From Fratercula arctica (lineage: Eukaryota > Chordata > Aves > Charadriiformes > Alcidae), in assembly GCA_947846985.1 (NCBI GenBank), contig CANTUZ010000003.1:59592096-59656095 (forward strand): a DNA stretch of 64,000 nt, given 5' to 3'. The position numbers and the translations under genes were made by a program. Each line of letters begins with the position of its first letter. Positions within the stretch are counted from its first letter, which is position 1. Below the pieces are notes generated by a model. The model did not search any database and was not told where the DNA came from. It was given only the letters and a program-made list of their open reading frames with translations. This document shows, piece by piece, positions 60,513 through 64,000 of this stretch.

Positions 60513-60990
60513 CGTAGAATCATAGAATGGTTTGGTTTGGAAGGGACCTTTAAAAGTCAGCTGCAATGACCAGGCACATCTTCAACTAGATCAGGTTGCT
60601 CAGAGCCCCATCCACCTGACCTTGAATGTTTCCAGGGATGGGGCATCTACCACCTCTCTGGGCAACCTGTTCCCATGTTTCACCACCCTCATTGTAAAAG
60701 ATTTCTTCCTTACATCTAGTCTAAATTTACCTTCTTTATTTTAAAGCCATTATGCCTTGGCCTATCACAACAGGCCCTGCTAAAACATTTGTCCCCATCT
60801 TTCCTGTAGGCCCCTTTTAAGTATTTAAAGGCCGCAGCAAGGTCTCCCTGGAGCCTTCTCTTTTCCAGGCTGAACAACCCCAACTCTCTCAGCCTGTCCT
60901 CACTGTAGAGGTGCTCCAGCCCTCTCATCATTTTTGTGGCCCTCTTCTGGACCCACTCCAACAGGTCCATGCCTTTCCTGTGCTGAGGGC
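60513..60990 (-). mobile_element. Truncated CR1 LINE, 3' end
   Basis: Minus-strand CR1 copy of about 480 bp. Terminal repeats 'gtagaatcatagaatgg' lie at the left edge, then 'ttggaagggacctttaaaa', 'gggcaacctgttcccatg', and the ORF2 blocks of the minus strand ([20 protein letters not shown]). It is truncated near 'tgctgagggc' at 60990. The match to the 44219-44490 copy in 'ctcactgtagaggtgctcc' suggests the same subfamily as the host copy of the CR1 nest. It lies between coding-like segments at 59.2 and 61.2 kb. Confidence 0.93.
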
Positions 60991-61219
60991 AGAAATGATA
61001 ACCTCAATCAAAATGACAACCTCACTGTACAGGTGCTAAACAAGATTTCCTTCATAGGATTATTTCTCATTGCAGGATAAATTTTCTTCACGAATCAAGA
61101 GATACACAAGCAGACATTAATGCATGTTCTCTGGTATCCTGGGAGGCCTGGAGAGTTATATGACATACCATACCATATCAGAATCCAAGAAGAAATTATT
61201 TATTGAGTCTTCAAATTTT

Positions 61220-61751
61220 ATCTAATTGTCAGGTGGTTGACAGTCTTCTACTACAAACAAAGCAACTCAGTTCTTGTTTGTTCACTCTTTGTAAAGGCTG
61301 CAGTAGACTTGGTGGCTACTGTGTTTGGTCACATGAACAAAACAAGCTCTGCAGTCTTTTGCACTTTTCATCAAAGTTATTTGATATTTGAGTATAATGT
61401 TCCGTATTTTGAACTTACCCACCCGGTGAGTAACAGTCAGCAAGACCTTTGTTTTGGAGTGATGATGGAGAAACCGACCAAGATGTAGACAGATTCGACG
61501 TATTATCCTTGCAAAGTACTTCTGCCAGTAGCTTGCCAAAATATCAAGAAACTACTTTAAATCAAAGTCTTAATAAGACAAAGAGTTTCATAAAAATGGC
61601 TGATACTCTCAGGTCTTCTCTAGAGTGCCCTACAAAGAAAAAGTCTCTTCAGTCTATAAAAACATTATGTCTGGAAATCTCAACGATCCCACCCTGTGTT
61701 TTGCATTTCCCTAGGCTTGAATGTGAAAGAGCTTTTAAGTTGAGAGCATAA
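61220..61751 (+). other. Coding-like segment with a frame change, plus strand
   Basis: One frame is open from about 61222 to a TAG at 61486 and reads Phe-Tyr-Tyr-Lys-Gln, Asp-Leu-Val-Ala-Thr-Val-Phe, Thr-Phe-His-Gln-Ser-Tyr-Leu-Ile-Phe-Glu-Tyr. A second frame overlaps from 61449, with an acidic start (Ser-Asp-Asp-Gly-Glu-Thr-Asp-Gln-Asp) and then a Ser/Lys-rich part to TAA at 61749-61751. The shift from one good frame into the next suggests a decayed gene or two exons. The Leu-Val-Ala-Thr-Val word also occurs in the 58.2-kb segment. I do not recognise the protein. Confidence 0.3.
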
Positions 61752-62150
61752 CCAGATGTTTTCTCTTGGGAGCTTGAGTCCTTAAATTTTGCATAGCTGA
61801 GGACTAAAAAGACAAGGAAGTTGACTGAAGATGAAGAAATTTCTAGACAGGAGACTAACAGAACACTAGTCACCGAGAGTGAATACTTGTAGAAAGTCAT
61901 CTTATTTTTAATCTAAGACTGGAGTTGTGTGAACCAAGGGAAAAATTAATTGGTCTCTCCTGAGACTTGTCCTGAAGATTTGCCCAGTGCGCAGATGTTT
62001 CTGTCAGCATCTGTGTCTACAGTGACTGGGAAGACTGATCAAAGCAGTCAAAAAAGGCAAGATGATCTCTGTAAAGATGAACTGTGACAGAGGAAGAAGT
62101 TGTGGAATTAGGACTTAGATTTCAGTAGATAGTAATCTTGATAGGGATTT
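61752..62150. other. Non-coding stretch inside the coding-like cluster
   Basis: No clear frame. The sequence has a moderately coding-like base mix but many stops. Confidence 0.3.
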
Positions 62151-62153
62151 CCA

Positions 62154-62360
62154 TTGTCAAAACCAGAAGAAATTGCAGGTGCTACAAACGCAGTAGTAAG
62201 GTGTTTAGCGTACTCCAATGTGCTTAGGTTCAAAGACCTTAGTAATCTGACCAAAGACACATGGATCTGTAAACCTGACATACAGGTAGAAAGATTTACA
62301 GACAGATTACTTCACAGAAAGCTGACTGAACAGCACCAACAAACATTACAGTTACTATGA
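62154..62360 (+). other. Short coding-like segment, plus strand
   Basis: Open for about 68 codons to TGA at 62358. It is hydrophilic with an amphipathic end (Phe-Thr-Asp-Arg-Leu-Leu-His-Arg-Lys-Leu-Thr-Glu-Gln-His-Gln). The first codon is not ATG. It is probably another piece of the cluster at 58-62 kb, if that cluster is real. Confidence 0.2.
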
Positions 62361-62599
62361 AAAGTGTCTGTAGAAAGAAACCTTCACATTTTATACTGTT
62401 TGTATCTCACTTGAGCTTCAGCAGGGACAACTGCTAAGTGCTCCAATGAGTCTGTGGGAGAAACATATCACCAAAGCTATGGGGTAAGAGGAAGAAACTT
62501 TCAACAGTGTTCACAATGCTCGCTTCAAAAGACAGCTGAATGTTCTGATTCAGATAGGTGGTTGAGAGTGAACAAGAATAGAAGTTGCCCTCTTTCGTG

Positions 62600-62662
62600 A
62601 ACACCTGCAGTATACGTGGCAGGGCCTGTACTGTGGGGCTTGTGCATGTTCCTGCAGGTGTT
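62600..62662. repeat. Short inverted repeat, 11-bp arms
   Basis: AACACCTGCAG (62600-62610) and CTGCAGGTGTT (62652-62662) are exact reverse complements, separated by 41 bp. It is too short to infer a function. Confidence 0.7.
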
Positions 62663-64000
62663 GCTGAGAATAAAAATTTCTTAGCTAGTAAGAGCTGTGT
62701 TTAGATCTATCTGTACCATAAAATATACTGACAGAGCCTTCAAAGGAGTACTGTCCTTTTCTGCAAGTCTAGTGCAATTAGGTTCAATAAGATTTATCAT
62801 TATTATTTTGCATAAATTACAAATACAGCCTCAGCAAAAAAACCCCAAGCAAACCCAACAGAAAACATAAATGGAAAAAAGTCAAGACTTCTGTCTCAAA
62901 ATCTGTCAGTATAAAGACTATGAGATTAGAAACCCCATACTGGCGAACTCGCAGCATACCACACTTGGATCCATTAAAGCCGTTGCCATTGTTCTAGCTA
63001 TACTTTACTGAACAACAAGCAAAGAAAGCTTTCTGCCCGGACACAGCAAACACTTATGTACATGAGTAGTCTTATTGCCTCAATAGGACCATTCACACGG
63101 GTGAAGTTACTCAGGCAAGTAAGTGTAGGATAAAGGCCACATGTGTGTAAAGCTTCTATTATCAAAGGGCTGCTGAGCTGAAGTGCAGCAGTCATAAGTA
63201 CCTGCATGCTTGTTTTACAAATAGAGATTTAATATTTACACTGAATAAAGTATTTTTCCCAAGACTGTGCTGATAGATTTGATTACCTTCAGCAAAAAAG
63301 AAATATTTGCTATTTTTTACAACAGCTTACAGGGATTTCAGTACGGGCTAATTCCTGCAAAGCTGCATGCACACCAACAGGTATGACCTCTATTTTGAGC
63401 AGTGCTATATTTTGACAATATGCCATACATCTCTATCTTTGACAAGCTTTTCATATTGCAAGTTTAAAAGGTATCTGCATTCAGAAACATGCAGACTGTG
63501 GATATTCTTCCACAGTCAGAAGCAAACACTACACTAGGTATTGAACTCATAACAACACATAAAAATCTCTTCATTCTGCCCCACACTCACTAGTACTCAC
63601 AAAATGCTTACAATGCATCATAACAAACATTAGACCTCATCAAAACAAAACGATGCATAAGTGGAAGACACTGGCAGAAATCAGGACACCACAACATCTC
63701 AGGCCTTGAAATACCTTTTTTACAGTAATATTTCACGGTATTTTCGGAGATGGACCATCACCTCAAGGCTGATCAGAAGCTCGAAAACCCTTCCCAAAAG
63801 ATCAGTGATTGACAAACTGAAATTTTATCTCTAGAACTACTTCAATCGTGCAATCTAATTCATAAATTTATCAAGATGTCTTAAAATAAATGCTTTGTCC
63901 CTAATGCCTTAAGAAAGCCATTCTGTAACCAGACTTAATCTGTTCTCAGAAAACAAGATTTTCATCATTTTAGCAGCCCATCTTTGTCTCTCTTACTAGT
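62663..64000. other. Non-coding stretch to the window edge
   Basis: AT-rich, with no gene or repeat family recognised. Confidence 0.45.

Noticed and set aside
1..64000. Bacterial or viral type systems (operons, CRISPR arrays, phage genes)
   Set aside because: No tandem spaced repeats of CRISPR type, no tightly packed genes with ribosome binding sites, and the repeats (CR1, MIR) show vertebrate nuclear DNA.

Overview
This window looks like nuclear DNA from a bird. It contains several CR1-family LINE copies whose 3' ends carry the avian signature of short tandem ATTCTATG-type repeats (read here as repeated 'aatcatagaatgg' because the copies lie on the minus strand). There is one much older CR1-like copy, MIR-like relics, one likely LTR remnant and a single large CpG island. 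I see no L1, Alu or other mammal-specific repeats and no bacterial gene organisation. Most of the window is AT-rich, non-coding DNA. I cannot name the species.

Layout. Positions 1 to about 25800 are AT-rich. They hold an ancient plus-strand CR1 copy (about 4190-5640, interrupted by a GC-rich block), a MIR-like relic (about 17770), a 29-bp-arm inverted repeat (19694-19801), a candidate short coding exon on the minus strand (20663-20763) and a 48-bp perfect palindrome (21139-21186). A CpG island of about 1.5 kb follows (25850-27370). On its minus strand is a 5'-exon-like sequence ending at a strong splice donor (exon end at 26781). Joining that donor to the candidate exon at 20763 creates a start codon in a good Kozak context, preceded by two short upstream ORFs. 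My best model is therefore a minus-strand gene that starts in the CpG island, has its signal-peptide exon at 20.7 kb and continues beyond the left edge of the window. A four-copy minisatellite of about 72 bp borders the island at 27449-27737.

From 28 kb to the right edge the window is mostly gene-poor. It holds an unassigned minus-strand open frame (28445-28945), a small secondary CpG cluster (about 36770-37110), a CR1-into-CR1 nested insertion (42791-44490), a probable solo LTR remnant (about 45040-45860), a (CATCC)n array (47327-47391), three further truncated CR1 copies (52.1, 53.1 and 60.5 kb), and long A/T homopolymer tracts. Between 58.1 and 62.4 kb there are several coding-like but broken plus-strand open segments, one followed by an AATAAA. 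They may be exons or remains of an unrecognised gene, with a CR1 copy lying among them.

No complete protein-coding gene can be assembled from the window alone. I recognise no tRNA, rRNA or CRISPR array. The only confidently identified coding sequence is the reverse-transcriptase part of a CR1 element, which carries a frameshift.
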